64,000 nt of DNA from Mucilaginibacter jinjuensis (GCF_028596025.1 NZ_CP117167.1:5828001-5892000); one strand, 5' to 3'. Positions 33,180 through 42,009 are shown, counted from the first letter of the stretch. Translations and numbers: made by a program. Notes: generated by a model not told the origin, from the sequence alone.

Positions 33180-33879
33180 TGGGTATCAAATTTGTAATTG
33201 ATAAATGATTGGAGTTAATCAGCAAACTGTTTATACCAACAGCGTTTGCTCCATCAACATCTGCTTTAGGGTTGTCGCCTATGTGGATAATGTCGGTTAA
33301 CTGAACATTTTTAAGTTCGAAAACACGGTCGATCATCAGCTTAAAAAAATCGGGGTTAGGCTTCGACATACCGGCTTCATCAGAGTAAAGCTGAAAATCG
33401 ATATACTGATCAATATCCAACTCTTTCAGTACCTGGCGTAATGTTTCACCTTTTATAAAACCGGTGTTACTCAACAAACTTACAGAGCTACCCAGATCGT
33501 CTTTTATATAAGCAAGCGTACTGGCTGTATTATCACTGTATAAAACCGGTAGATGTTCAAATACCAGTTGATCCATTTCGGCACAAAGGGCGTTAATATC
33601 CACCTCATGCAACGGGAACTGGTTATCGTTCATAAGGCTGATTACCATTAAACACAGTTCATCGGCATCAATGTTTTTGCCTGTTTTTTCGTTGATGGCA
33701 TTGCACATCAAATCAACCTGCCTAAAAACGGCTTCAACTTCGGCCAATGGTTTGTTCGCCTGGTTATAATGATCAAAAAAATACCGGCTCCTTTGTTTTT
33801 TGTATGAAGGATTTGATTTAATGAGCGTTAACCACAGATCGAACGAATAATGCTTATAGGCATGCATGGGGTTAAGCAT
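33151..33879 (-). CDS. Ter-associated HAD-superfamily hydrolase
   Basis: 242 residues (or 238 from the ATG at 33867, which gives MHAYKHYSFDLWLTL). HAD motif I is FDLWLTL near 14, with Asp as likely nucleophile but Trp-Leu in place of the usual DxD/DGT. Motif II is SLLSNTGF near 136, and motifs III/IV lie in SKPNPDFFKLMIDRV near 170 and IIHIGDNPKADVDGANAVGI near 195-214. Motif I DLWLTL is typical of the FCP1-like/Ter-associated group. It overlaps the PRTase gene by 29 bp, suggesting consecutive enzymatic steps. Confidence 0.88.
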   Translation of the reverse strand: MLNPMHAYKHYSFDLWLTLIKSNPSYKKQRSRYFFDHYNQANKPLAEVEAVFRQVDLMCNAINEKTGKNIDADELCLMVISLMNDNQFPLHEVDINALCAEMDQLVFEHLPVLYSDNTASTLAYIKDDLGSSVSLLSNTGFIKGETLRQVLKELDIDQYIDFQLYSDEAGMSKPNPDFFKLMIDRVFELKNVQLTDIIHIGDNPKADVDGANAVGINSLLINSNHLSITNLIPNATQHLFSA

Positions 33880-34544
33880 TATTTATACTTCTCCAGTATA
33901 TCAACAAAGCTATCGGTATGGTGCGGATCGCCAATGGCACGGAATTTCCAGGTACCATCCTTACGGTAAGCTTCGGCAAAAGTCATGGCGCACATACCAT
34001 TGTATGATGAATTACCCGATAAACTATAACGCGCTATCTCGTGCCCCTTGCTATCTACAGCCCGTATAAACGCATTATCAACCATACCAAAGTGTTGGTT
34101 TTTTTGGCGTCCCTGGTAAATAGATACGATAAAAAGGATTTTATCATATTTAGGATCCAGCGCATCCAGTTTTACGATAATTTGCTCATCATCACCGTCA
34201 CCTTCGCCGGTACGGTTATCGCCTGTAAGCCATATATTGCCCGATGGATGTTTTAATGAATTAAAGAAAATGATATCGCCCTCAAAGAAGTTGATGTGAC
34301 GGCCATTGTTATTTACAGAGCGCCCCAGGTTAGCTACTTTGCCGTTGTTGTCCAACAAAAACGCAATAGCGTCCAGGTCATATTCTTCTTCTTTGCCGCC
34401 GCCGAACAGTTTACCTAAAAAACCGCCGCTTTGTTGCTTTACATCCCAACCCAGCCCAATTGTAACAGATGAAAGATCGTAGCTTTCGCCTTTATCATTT
34501 TTACGAAGGTCGATGGTTTGCCCTTTTACCAGGTTAATTGCCAT
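33879..34544 (-). CDS. TerD-family protein, long form
   Basis: 221 residues, TerD fold with an insertion rich in Gly near 35-48 (GGFLGKLFGGGKEEE) between the first strand and EYDLDAIAFLLDNNGK. Ca segments: LTGDNRTGEGDGDDEQIIV near 105-123. Then VSIYQGRQKNQHFGMVDNAF near 137 and AEAYRKDGTWKFRAIGDP near 187. The C-terminus HHTDSFVDILEKYK is distinct from its paralogues. Its stop shares one base with the HAD start. Confidence 0.93.
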   Translation of the reverse strand: MAINLVKGQTIDLRKNDKGESYDLSSVTIGLGWDVKQQSGGFLGKLFGGGKEEEYDLDAIAFLLDNNGKVANLGRSVNNNGRHINFFEGDIIFFNSLKHPSGNIWLTGDNRTGEGDGDDEQIIVKLDALDPKYDKILFIVSIYQGRQKNQHFGMVDNAFIRAVDSKGHEIARYSLSGNSSYNGMCAMTFAEAYRKDGTWKFRAIGDPHHTDSFVDILEKYK

Positions 34545-34562
34545 AACGTATGCTTTTATTTA

Positions 34563-35138
34563 TTATTTAATAATCTGTCCTTTAAAGTACTTTGAAAGAA
34601 AGAAAGCCAGGTCTTCGCGATACCCTACTCCCGATGCTTCAAATTTCCATTTACCGTCACGTTTGTATAAACGCCCAAACTCCACTCCGGTTTCGATAGA
34701 GAAATCTTCGCCCAGTTCATACTTGGCAATTTCAGTTCCGGTGTTATCATCAACTAAACGGATGTAAGAGTCCCTCACCTGTCCGTAATTTTGGCGGCGC
34801 GTGTTAGCTTCGTGAATGGTAACTACAAATAAAATTTCTGTAATGCGGTTATCAACCTTGGTAAGGTCAACCGTAATGGTTTCGTCATCGCCGCCATCGC
34901 TGTTTCCGCCTGTTGGGTCATCACCTGTATGGTGCAGTGCGGTATCCGGAGAGTCTGTATTACCATAAAAAATGAAGAATTCTTCGGCGGGTATTACCCG
35001 GTTTGCATCAATCATAAATGCCGATGCGTCCAGGTCAAAGTCATAGCCGGTGCCCTCATTGGGGTTCCAGCCAAGTCCAACGCTTATTTTAGAAAGACCG
35101 ATGTCAATGCGTTGGCCTTTTTGCAAATTTATAGCCAT
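34563..35138 (-). CDS. TerD-family calcium-binding protein, first gene of the Ter operon
   Basis: 191 residues. MAINLQKGQRIDIGLSKISV start, YDFDLDASAFMIDANR near 32, HHTGDDPTGGNSDGGDDETI near 70-89 with extended Asp-rich Ca loop, VVTIHEANTRRQNYGQVRDS near 105, GRLYKRDGKWKFEASGVG near 157. It opens the minus-strand cluster; the next gene begins 18 bp downstream. The promoter must lie in the 400-bp gap to its right, but I see no strong consensus there. Confidence 0.94.
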   Translation of the reverse strand: MAINLQKGQRIDIGLSKISVGLGWNPNEGTGYDFDLDASAFMIDANRVIPAEEFFIFYGNTDSPDTALHHTGDDPTGGNSDGGDDETITVDLTKVDNRITEILFVVTIHEANTRRQNYGQVRDSYIRLVDDNTGTEIAKYELGEDFSIETGVEFGRLYKRDGKWKFEASGVGYREDLAFFLSKYFKGQIIK

Positions 35139-35495
35139 GTTGTTTTGCTATTTATTCTTTTAATTAAAACGCTAATTAGAGTAATATTCTGGATAATTAT
35201 TACAGAAATCAACATTTTTAATTACTGAAAGACAAGATTTATTGATTGAAAGGTAAGCGATTTTTTTATTACGAACAACCTGGGCCAAATAATAATATTA
35301 AGCTATAAAATGTTGAAGGTAAAGATGTGGTAAGCTATTATAGAATTGTGCGGGGACAATAGAAGGTGTTAGACACTACACAACGTTGTATGTGGATTGC
35401 CCCGGTAGAGAATTAATGGGAAAATCCTCTTGTATCACTAGACGTGCATTCTAAAAGCAAACTACCTGTTGGCTATTGCTACCGACAGGCTGTAA
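35139..35495. other. intergenic region before the Ter operon, no gene seen
   Basis: About 350 bp with no convincing reading frame. The first 140 bp next to terD are very A+T-rich and probably hold its promoter. 35281-35460 is of mixed composition with the palindrome ACAACGTTGT. CCTGTTGG (35464-35471) can pair with CCGACAGG (35481-35488) as a hairpin. Possibly a decayed insertion, which I cannot identify. Confidence 0.4.
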
Positions 35496-35525
35496 AAAAA
35501 CAAGCCGCATGTGCGGCTTGTTTTT
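35496..35525 (-). terminator. terminator of the ABC-F gene
   Basis: A 30-bp near-perfect palindrome: AAAAACAAGCCGCA, a two-base loop, then TGCGGCTTGTTTTT. It lies 15 bp after the ABC-F stop, is T-flanked on both strands and may act both ways. Confidence 0.8.
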
Positions 35526-35540
35526 ATTTATATTACAGAT

Positions 35541-37175
35541 TTAGCTTTGCTCAATCTGCTTTAAGCTGTCCATTTTTTTGTAGGCCAAAAATCCTTTGAT
35601 ATCCTCAAAATGTTCGCGGACGCGTTTATTACCAAACTCAAATACTTTTTGCACCAGGCCATCCAGGAAGTCCCGGTCGTGCGATACTAAAATCAATGTT
35701 CCATCAAAATCCCTCAGGGCATCTTTGATAATATCCTTAGTTTTCATATCCAAATGATTGGTTGGCTCATCGAGGATCAATACGTTTACAGGCTCCAACA
35801 GCAGTTTGATCATAGCCAAGCGCGTTTTCTCGCCCCCCGAAAGCACTTTTACCTTTTTAGTAGTATCATCACCACTGAACATAAATGCACCCAGAAGATC
35901 CTTAATTTTTACGGTGCCGTCAGTTAAAGGGATCTGGTCAATGGTATCAAATACAGTTAAATTTTCATCTAACAAAGCCGCTTGGTTTTGGGCAAAGTAC
36001 CCTATTTTGGCATTGTGGCCTACCTTTAAAGTCCCTTCAAAATCAATCTCACCCATTATGGCTTTGATCATGGTTGATTTACCTTCGCCGTTTTTACCAA
36101 CAAAGGCAACTTTTTCACCACGCTCAATCACCATCGCAGCTTTTTCGAACACCACATGGTCACCATACGTTTTTGTCAGGTCTTCAACCATTACCGGGTA
36201 TTGACCAGAACGTGGTGATGGCGGAAATTTCAAGCGTAATGCCGAAGTATCCACTTCATCGATCTCAATAACCTCGAGCTTTTCGAGCATTTTTACACGC
36301 GATTGTACCTGCAATGTTTTAGAGTATGTACCTCTAAAACGGTCTATAAATTCCTGGTTATCGGCAATAAAACGCTGTTGTTCTTCGTAGGCTTTTAACT
36401 GGTGTACCCTGCGCTCAGCACGCAACTGTAGGTAATGGGTGTATTTTGCTTTATAATCGTAGATCCGGCCCATGGTAACCTCAATGGTACGGTTTGTAAT
36501 ATTATCCACAAAAGTACGGTCGTGCGAGATCACCATAACTGCCTTTGCCGAGTTGATCAGGAAGTCTTCCAGCCATTGGATACTCTCGATATCCATGTGG
36601 TTGGTAGGCTCATCTAATAAGATCAGATCCGGTTTCTTTAACAAAATTTTAGCCAACTCGATCCGCATGCGCCAGCCGCCCGAAAACTCGGAAGTTTGGC
36701 GGTTAAAATCTGTGCGCTCAAAACCTAAGCCTTTCAGCACTTTTTCTACTTCTGCATCGTAATTAACTTCCTCCTGTGAGTAAAACTTTTCGCTTAATTC
36801 CGACACACGCTCAATCAGCTTCATGTAATCATCGCTATCGTAATCGGTGCGGGTATTGAGTTGCTCATTCACCTCTTCGAGCTCCTTTTGCATTTGGTTG
36901 GCCTCGTGGAAAGCTTTCATCGTTTCTTCAAAAACGGTAACGTTATCCTGGGTAAGCAAATGTTGTGGCAGGTAAGCTATTACCGCATCCTTTGGTCCGG
37001 TTACGTTACCTGTAGTCGGTTTGGCCGCCCCGGCAATAATTTTAAGGATGGTCGATTTACCTGCACCATTTTTACCCATCAGAGCGATCTTATCGTTCTC
37101 GTTTATAGAGAAGGTTACGTCACTGAACAAGGTAGTTCCGCCAAATGAAACGGAAATGTTATTTACATTAATCAC
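35541..37175 (-). CDS. ABC-F family ATPase
   Basis: A 544-residue soluble protein with two ABC domains and no membrane part. Domain 1: Walker A GKNGAGKST near 34, signature SGGWRMRIELA near 163, Walker B LILLDEPTNHMD near 183. Domain 2: GKNGEGKST near 353, SGGEKTRLAMI near 440, LILDEPTNHLD near 460. The inter-domain P-site linker is helical and charged (RAERRVHQLKAYEEQQRFIA near 252). ABC-F proteins act on the ribosomal E site in translation or antibiotic protection; this one lies in the YbiT/Uup-like housekeeping range by architecture. GTG at 37175 is the start, because an in-frame stop precedes it. Confidence 0.93.
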   Translation of the reverse strand: MINVNNISVSFGGTTLFSDVTFSINENDKIALMGKNGAGKSTILKIIAGAAKPTTGNVTGPKDAVIAYLPQHLLTQDNVTVFEETMKAFHEANQMQKELEEVNEQLNTRTDYDSDDYMKLIERVSELSEKFYSQEEVNYDAEVEKVLKGLGFERTDFNRQTSEFSGGWRMRIELAKILLKKPDLILLDEPTNHMDIESIQWLEDFLINSAKAVMVISHDRTFVDNITNRTIEVTMGRIYDYKAKYTHYLQLRAERRVHQLKAYEEQQRFIADNQEFIDRFRGTYSKTLQVQSRVKMLEKLEVIEIDEVDTSALRLKFPPSPRSGQYPVMVEDLTKTYGDHVVFEKAAMVIERGEKVAFVGKNGEGKSTMIKAIMGEIDFEGTLKVGHNAKIGYFAQNQAALLDENLTVFDTIDQIPLTDGTVKIKDLLGAFMFSGDDTTKKVKVLSGGEKTRLAMIKLLLEPVNVLILDEPTNHLDMKTKDIIKDALRDFDGTLILVSHDRDFLDGLVQKVFEFGNKRVREHFEDIKGFLAYKKMDSLKQIEQS

Positions 37176-37366
37176 TGTATGCTAATATTGAATTGCCGCA
37201 AAGATACGGGAAAGACGTAGAATTATGGCAGGCGTATAACGAGATGCTGCAAGCCACATCTCATTTAATAACCACATCAGTAAAAAGTATACAACATCCC
37301 TGAATTCGTGTTAACTGCTGCCTCATTTTTAGGCGCACCTTTGGTTATCATTTAAAATCAAAAACA

Positions 37367-38179
37367 ATGAAAACCATTTTAATAACAGGAGCCAGTAGCG
37401 GCATAGGTAAAGAAACCGCCAAATTATTTCAATCTAAAAACTGGAACGTTATTGCAACCATGCGTAACCCAGATACCGAAACAGAATTAAAGGGACTGGA
37501 TAATGTGTTGGTTACCAAAATTGATGTGCTCGACCCGGTATCTATCAATAATGCAGTAAATGAAGGCATTGCCAAATTTGGCAGTATAGATGTTTTACTG
37601 AACAATGCCGGTTACGGCGCTTACGGCATCCTCGAATCTTTTTCGAGGGAACAAATCATCCGCCAGTTTGATACCAACGTAATTGGTTTGTTGGATGTAA
37701 CCAAAGCTTTACTACCGCATTTCCGTAATAACAAAAGCGGTATTATTATTAATGTTTCTTCTATTGGCGGCAAAATGGCCTTCCCTTTAGGAACACTGTA
37801 TCATGGGACCAAATTTGCGGTAGAGGGTATTTCAGAATCATTGAGCTACGAGGTAGAACAATTTGGCGGACAGGTAAAGATAGTTGAACCAGGTGCTATA
37901 GCTACCGAGTTTACAGGCCGTTCGATGGACTTTAGCAACGATGAAAGTATAGCAGAATACCAGCCGATTGTTGGTAAAGTATTGGCAGCTGTAGAAACTA
38001 TGTTTAGCCAGGCGTCTCCGGCCAGTGTTGTGGCAGGTGTAATTTATGAGGCTGCAACCGACGGCAAAAATCAATTACGTTACACAGCTGGTGAGGATGC
38101 GAAAGCAGTTATAGCGCAACGCCAGCAGTTAGATGATGCCAACTTTATCGGTGGCATGAAAGCACAATTCGGATTATAA
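37367..38179 (+). CDS. short-chain dehydrogenase/reductase
   Basis: 270-residue classical SDR. TGASSGIGKETA near 7, NNAGYGAYG near 82, catalytic block NVSSIGGKMAFPLGTLYHGT near 134 with Tyr-x-x-x-Lys as YHGTKFA near 152, then VEPGAIATEFTGRSMDF near 182. The larger loop and lack of the NGG-type C-terminus place it with retinol- or steroid-like SDRs, not FabG. An AraC-type regulator follows 56 bp downstream on the same strand and is probably its regulator. Confidence 0.9.
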   Translation: MKTILITGASSGIGKETAKLFQSKNWNVIATMRNPDTETELKGLDNVLVTKIDVLDPVSINNAVNEGIAKFGSIDVLLNNAGYGAYGILESFSREQIIRQFDTNVIGLLDVTKALLPHFRNNKSGIIINVSSIGGKMAFPLGTLYHGTKFAVEGISESLSYEVEQFGGQVKIVEPGAIATEFTGRSMDFSNDESIAEYQPIVGKVLAAVETMFSQASPASVVAGVIYEAATDGKNQLRYTAGEDAKAVIAQRQQLDDANFIGGMKAQFGL

Positions 38180-38197
38180 TTTTACTGATTATTTTAA

Positions 38198-38228
38198 GCC
38201 TCATTGCCCTGCAATGAGGCTATATTTG
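38198..38228 (+). terminator. weak terminator / overlapping -7 box
   Basis: The 10-bp stem GCCTCATTGC (38198-38207) with GCAATGAGGC (38211-38220) is followed by TATATTTG (38221-38228), which is also a perfect -7 motif for the AraC gene 8 bp further on. No -33 match is seen. Confidence 0.4.
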
Positions 38229-38235
38229 TTTCTGT

Positions 38236-39147
38236 ATGAGCACATTCATTCACATGCGTACCATTCCAGACCTGTTCAGGTTTTTCAAGCTCGATCAGCC
38301 TGTGCTGCACCCGCTCATTGCCGTGGTTGATTTTAGCCAGGTAAAAGAAGAGATCACAGAGGACACAAAAGTATCGGCTGATTTCTACACGCTAATTTTT
38401 AAGAATTATAACCGTAATAATATTAAGTACGGCCGTAAGCTGGTTGATTTTACCGATGGCAGTTTAATTTGCATGTCGCCCAACCAGGTGCTGGAAATGG
38501 ATAACGATACAGAATCATCCCCTCAGATGTCGGGCTGGGGGCTTTTCTTTCATCCGGACCTGATCCGTAGCACTTCGCTGAATGATAAGATGAAGGATTA
38601 CAGCTTTCTCAGCTACGAAATCTCGGAAGCGCTCCATCTATCCGAAAAAGAAAGACAGATTTTAACAGACTGTGTGCAAAACATTCACACCGAACTGCAG
38701 GAAAATATTGATGTGCATAGCCAGTCTATCATTGTATCTGGTGTAGAAATGCTTCTTAATTACTGCTCCCGTTTTTATGGCCGGCAGTTTATAACCCGCA
38801 AAAACTCCAACAATACCGTTGTTGTACAAATTGAAAAACTGCTGACTGAGTATTTTAGAACAAGCGACATCAGTGAACGCGGCTTGCCGAGTGTAAAATA
38901 CCTGGCCGAACATGTATACTTATCGCCTAATTATTTAAGCGATTTGTTGAAGAAAGAAACAGGTAAAAGCGCGCAGGATCATATCCATTATTATCTGATT
39001 GAAGAGGCTAAAAATATATTACTGAGCAGTAACCGTTCCGTTGGCGAAATTGCTTATTCCCTGGGTTTTGAATATCCCCAGTACTTCAACAAACTGTTTA
39101 AACAAAAAACCGGGAAAACGCCCATTGAGTTTAGAAACATGAATTAA
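38236..39147 (+). CDS. AraC-family transcriptional regulator
   Basis: 303 residues. The N-terminal sensor domain (about 1-190) has the SxGWGLFFHPDLIRS motif near 95 that is common in Bacteroidota AraC proteins. The C-terminal double HTH (about 200-303) has LAEHVYLSPNYLSDLLKKET near 225 and VGEIAYSLGFEYPQYFNKLF near 270-290, then KTGKTPIEFRN. It is paired with the SDR upstream and probably controls it or a linked gene. Confidence 0.92.
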   Translation: MSTFIHMRTIPDLFRFFKLDQPVLHPLIAVVDFSQVKEEITEDTKVSADFYTLIFKNYNRNNIKYGRKLVDFTDGSLICMSPNQVLEMDNDTESSPQMSGWGLFFHPDLIRSTSLNDKMKDYSFLSYEISEALHLSEKERQILTDCVQNIHTELQENIDVHSQSIIVSGVEMLLNYCSRFYGRQFITRKNSNNTVVVQIEKLLTEYFRTSDISERGLPSVKYLAEHVYLSPNYLSDLLKKETGKSAQDHIHYYLIEEAKNILLSSNRSVGEIAYSLGFEYPQYFNKLFKQKTGKTPIEFRNMN

Positions 39148-39157
39148 ATATATCGTG

Positions 39158-39550
39158 ATGAAAAAGCCAATGCCCTACGATTTTTTACTGGATTACCTGC
39201 CTGCAACGGTATTCATTAAATCGGCTATCGGTATGTATTATATTTATTTTGAAGGCAAGATCGTGCTGATCTTCCGGAAGGTCAACAAAAACCCGCAGCA
39301 TAATGGTTTATGGATTGCCACGGTAAAGGAACATCACGCCAGCCTTAAAGCAGCCATCCTGGCTATTACCGATTTTGTGTTTGATGAAGGCGAAAATTTT
39401 GAACCCGCCTGGTTGCAGCTTCGCGACGGGCATGATGATTTCGAGGAAGCCGCAATCCAGATCTGTGAACTGATTTCGCAAAGAGACAAAAGGATTGGAA
39501 AAGCGACGAAGAAGGCCGCTCAATTTACCAGATTAAACTTAGATTCATAA
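39158..39550 (+). CDS. conserved-looking small protein of unknown function
   Basis: 130 residues from ATG 39158. Mixed alpha/beta: strands MYYIYFEGKIVLIFRKV near 27-43 and NGLWIATVKEHHASL near 50. An acidic helical part follows (DEGENFEPAWLQLRDGHDDFEEAA near 76-100) and a basic tail (RDKRIGKATKKAAQ). No membrane segment, no family recognised. It follows the AraC gene by 10 bp, so the two are probably one transcript. Confidence 0.65.
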   Translation: MKKPMPYDFLLDYLPATVFIKSAIGMYYIYFEGKIVLIFRKVNKNPQHNGLWIATVKEHHASLKAAILAITDFVFDEGENFEPAWLQLRDGHDDFEEAAIQICELISQRDKRIGKATKKAAQFTRLNLDS

Positions 39551-39566
39551 TCAGATACAAATAATT

Positions 39567-39604
39567 AAACACGCGCCTTCCTATATGGAGGCACGTGTTT
39601 AAAA
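39567..39604. terminator. bidirectional terminator between convergent genes
   Basis: AAACACGCGCCT (39567-39578) with AGGCACGTGTTT (39589-39600), a 12-bp stem with one mismatch, flanked by A/T runs. It serves the plus-strand 130-residue gene and the minus-strand SDR. Confidence 0.65.
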
Positions 39605-39635
39605 ATAAAAAGGCATTAAGCCAATAGTTTACCTA

Positions 39636-40388
39636 TTACAAAGAGCGCAATCCGCCATCTAATAACAGCTCTGCACCTACCATGTAGGCAGATTCTTCCG
39701 AAGCGAGATATAGTGCACCTGCGGCAATTTCATCTACGCTGCCCAATCTTTTAATCGGGGTAAAGTTGGCCATATTGGCTTTAAAAGCATCGGCTTCTTC
39801 TTTGGTTGAAACTACCTGCTTAAACACATCAGTATCAATAGGGCCGGGAGTTAATACGTTTACACGGATACCTCTTGGCAATAATTCGGTAGCAAAGCTT
39901 CTGCCCAATGAGCGGATGGCTGCTTTAGTTGCTGCATACGAAGCGTGGTTAGGCACACCTTTCTCATTCACTACTGATGATAGCAGGATAACAGAAGCGC
40001 CATCATTTAAATAAGGTAAAGCTTTTTGTACGGTGAAGAAAGTACCTTTAAAGTTTACATTGTTTTGCCTGTCGAACATTTCTTCGGTAAAATCTGCTAA
40101 CGGGGCCAATACATAGATTGCCGCATTGGCAACCAGGATATCTACCTTACCCAGTTTTTCCTGCACGGTTGTGTATAAGCGTTCAAGATCTGTAAGGCTA
40201 GCCGAATCACTGTGTACGCCGATGGCACCGTTGCCAATTTCTTCAACTGCCTTATTTAAGTTTTCGGCATTACGGCCGGTAATGGCCACTTTTGCGCCCT
40301 GGGCGGCAAATAATTTTGCTGTTGCTAATCCTATACCTGCACTGCCGCCGGTAATAACGGCAACTTTGTTTGCTAATTTTGAGTTCAT
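39636..40388 (-). CDS. short-chain dehydrogenase/reductase
   Basis: 250-residue classical SDR: TGGSAGIGLATA near 12, NAAIYVLAPL near 88, ILLSSVVNEKGVPNHASYAA with catalytic Ser and Tyr near 137-154 and Lys at TKAAIR, then VNVLTPGPIDTDVFKQV near 180, C-terminus AYMVGAELLLDGGLRSL. Glucose-dehydrogenase/FabG-like type. The Crp/Fnr-family gene lies just upstream on the same strand (86-bp gap). Confidence 0.9.
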   Translation of the reverse strand: MNSKLANKVAVITGGSAGIGLATAKLFAAQGAKVAITGRNAENLNKAVEEIGNGAIGVHSDSASLTDLERLYTTVQEKLGKVDILVANAAIYVLAPLADFTEEMFDRQNNVNFKGTFFTVQKALPYLNDGASVILLSSVVNEKGVPNHASYAATKAAIRSLGRSFATELLPRGIRVNVLTPGPIDTDVFKQVVSTKEEADAFKANMANFTPIKRLGSVDEIAAGALYLASEESAYMVGAELLLDGGLRSL

Positions 40389-40446
40389 GATTTTCTTAAA
40401 TTTTGATACCTCAAAGTTGGGCTAACTTCAGCCAAAAAAAGTTGAC

Positions 40447-40473
40447 CTGGTTTACAAAATCAAGTGAAACCAG
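40447..40473 (-). terminator. probable terminator of the Crp/Fnr gene
   Basis: The 7-bp arms CTGGTTT (40447-40453) and AAACCAG (40467-40473), read on the minus strand, are followed by GTCAACTTTTTTT. The site lies directly after the regulator's stop. Confidence 0.5.
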
Positions 40474-40474
40474 T

Positions 40475-41059
40475 TTAACTTTTTGCCTGTTTTTTGCGCA
40501 GGCGAGAAAGGAATTGGGTGGTCATGCCGAGGTAGGAAGCCAGTGCATATTGCGGAATACGCTGCGATACTTTGGGGTATTGCTGCATAAATTTATCGTA
40601 CCGCTGCCCGGCGCTTAATGTAAGGTTATTGATAACCCGCCGTTGTTGAAAGGCTGCCGTGCGCTCGGCTGTGATGAGGCAAAACTCTGCGTATTTGGGT
40701 AAAACTCCTTTAAGCCTGGTTTCGCTTTCATGATCAATCTGTAGCACAATGCTATCCTCCAGAGCCACCACAAACATGGTAGCCGGTTGTTGAAATATGT
40801 AGCTGTTATAATCAGAGATCCACCAGTCTTCTATACCAAACTGTATCGTGTGCTCCTCCCCGTCTTCGCCAATTACATAGGCACGGAAAGCTCCTTCAAT
40901 AACGTAACTGCGGTATTTCGCCACAAAATCGGGTTGTACTACAAATTGCTTTTTCTTGTACTTTTTGAGTGTAAAATAGGGCAGCAGTAATTCGGCCTCT
41001 TCCGGGTTAAGCCTTACTCTTTGTTGTATATGGTTGATGAGAAGTTCTGCAGGCGTCAT
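40475..41059 (-). CDS. Crp/Fnr-family transcriptional regulator
   Basis: 194 residues. The cyclic-nucleotide-binding-like beta roll (about 20-120) has YRSYVIEGAFRAYVIGEDGE near 49 and VVALEDSIVLQID near 99. The C-terminal winged helix (about 145-194) has the recognition segment IPQYALASYLGMTTQFLSRL near 168-187. It lacks Fnr-type N-terminal Cys clusters. This short Bacteroidota group often regulates a linked oxidoreductase; the SDR downstream is the obvious candidate. Confidence 0.9.
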   Translation of the reverse strand: MTPAELLINHIQQRVRLNPEEAELLLPYFTLKKYKKKQFVVQPDFVAKYRSYVIEGAFRAYVIGEDGEEHTIQFGIEDWWISDYNSYIFQQPATMFVVALEDSIVLQIDHESETRLKGVLPKYAEFCLITAERTAAFQQRRVINNLTLSAGQRYDKFMQQYPKVSQRIPQYALASYLGMTTQFLSRLRKKQAKS

Positions 41060-41181
41060 TCCGGATAAATTATCGGCTGCAATATAAACGTTTTCAAAAT
41101 CAGGGCGAAAATTAACCTGTTGTACAACATTCTAAAAATAACCATTCATTTTATTATCTTGGTTTCCAAATCCTTACACAA

Positions 41182-41910
41182 ATGGAAGTGCATTATCACC
41201 CCGAAGAACATCATAAACACAGAAAAAAATTTAAAGAATACCTGAAAGAAGGCCTAATGATCTTTGTTGCCGTATTTATGGGCTTTATTGCCGAAAACAT
41301 TCGCGAACATATTACCGACCGCATAAAAGAGAAAGAGTATGCCGCCAGTTTGGTTAGGGACTTACAGCAAGATTCAATTAAACTTAGTGAAGTAATTGCG
41401 GAACAGAAGCTATTAGATAAAGGCAAAGATTCGCTGATCGCCGTACTTTCTGACAGTACGTCTTCCCCCAATTTTACTGATAATGCTTACCGGCTTTTCT
41501 TCAAATACGGTACTTCTATAGCGGTATTTAATTCGACTGACCGCACCATGTCGCAATTATTGAGTACGGGTAATTTAAGGTTGATTGAAAAGCAGGAAGT
41601 AGCCAATAAAATTTCTGACTATTACGATAGGGTAAAAGATGCCGGTACCCAGGTGGCCTTAAACAATACCTCGGCCGACGATTGCTTTCAGTACGCACAA
41701 AACCTTTTTATATTTCAGTATGGGCTAAAACCTAAAACACCCAACAAGCAATTAATAACCCGCGACCACGATACCATGGTTAAATACATTAATAAACTAA
41801 CGCAAATGAAAATTGCCGAACAGTTTTATGTATTGAACGATTTGAAACAGGTGAATAAATCATGCATCGAATTAATTAAGCTTTTAAAAACTGAATATCA
41901 TATATCCTGA
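41182..41910 (+). CDS. single-pass membrane protein of unknown function
   Basis: 242 residues. Cytoplasmic His/Lys-rich start (MEVHYHPEEHHKHRKKFKEY), one hydrophobic segment about 27-42 (LMIFVAVFMGFIAENIREHI), then a helical region (EKEYAASLVRDLQQDSIKL near 51; RLIEKQEVANKISDYYDRV near 132). This looks like the Bacteroidota DUF6090-type layout, though I cannot confirm it. Monocistronic, ending in a clear terminator. Confidence 0.75.
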   Translation: MEVHYHPEEHHKHRKKFKEYLKEGLMIFVAVFMGFIAENIREHITDRIKEKEYAASLVRDLQQDSIKLSEVIAEQKLLDKGKDSLIAVLSDSTSSPNFTDNAYRLFFKYGTSIAVFNSTDRTMSQLLSTGNLRLIEKQEVANKISDYYDRVKDAGTQVALNNTSADDCFQYAQNLFIFQYGLKPKTPNKQLITRDHDTMVKYINKLTQMKIAEQFYVLNDLKQVNKSCIELIKLLKTEYHIS

Positions 41911-41933
41911 TTTACAGGCATCTCCCAAAACAT

Positions 41934-41968
41934 AAAAGGCTTAGATCAAAAATCTAAGCCTTTTGTTG
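41934..41968 (+). terminator. terminator of the 242-residue membrane-protein gene
   Basis: AAAAGGCTTAGAT (41934-41946) with ATCTAAGCCTTTT (41952-41964), a perfect 13-bp stem with T-run. Confidence 0.8.
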
Positions 41969-41978
41969 TATAAACGTA

Positions 41979-42009
41979 AAAAGCCCCCGCTTGCGCGGGG
42001 GACTTCTTA
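41979..42009 (-). terminator. terminator of the susCD-like operon
   Basis: AAGCCCCCGC (41981-41990) with GCGGGGGACTT (41995-42005), tetraloop TTGC. On the minus strand it is followed by TTTTTACG, 29 bp after the SusD stop. Confidence 0.75.
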
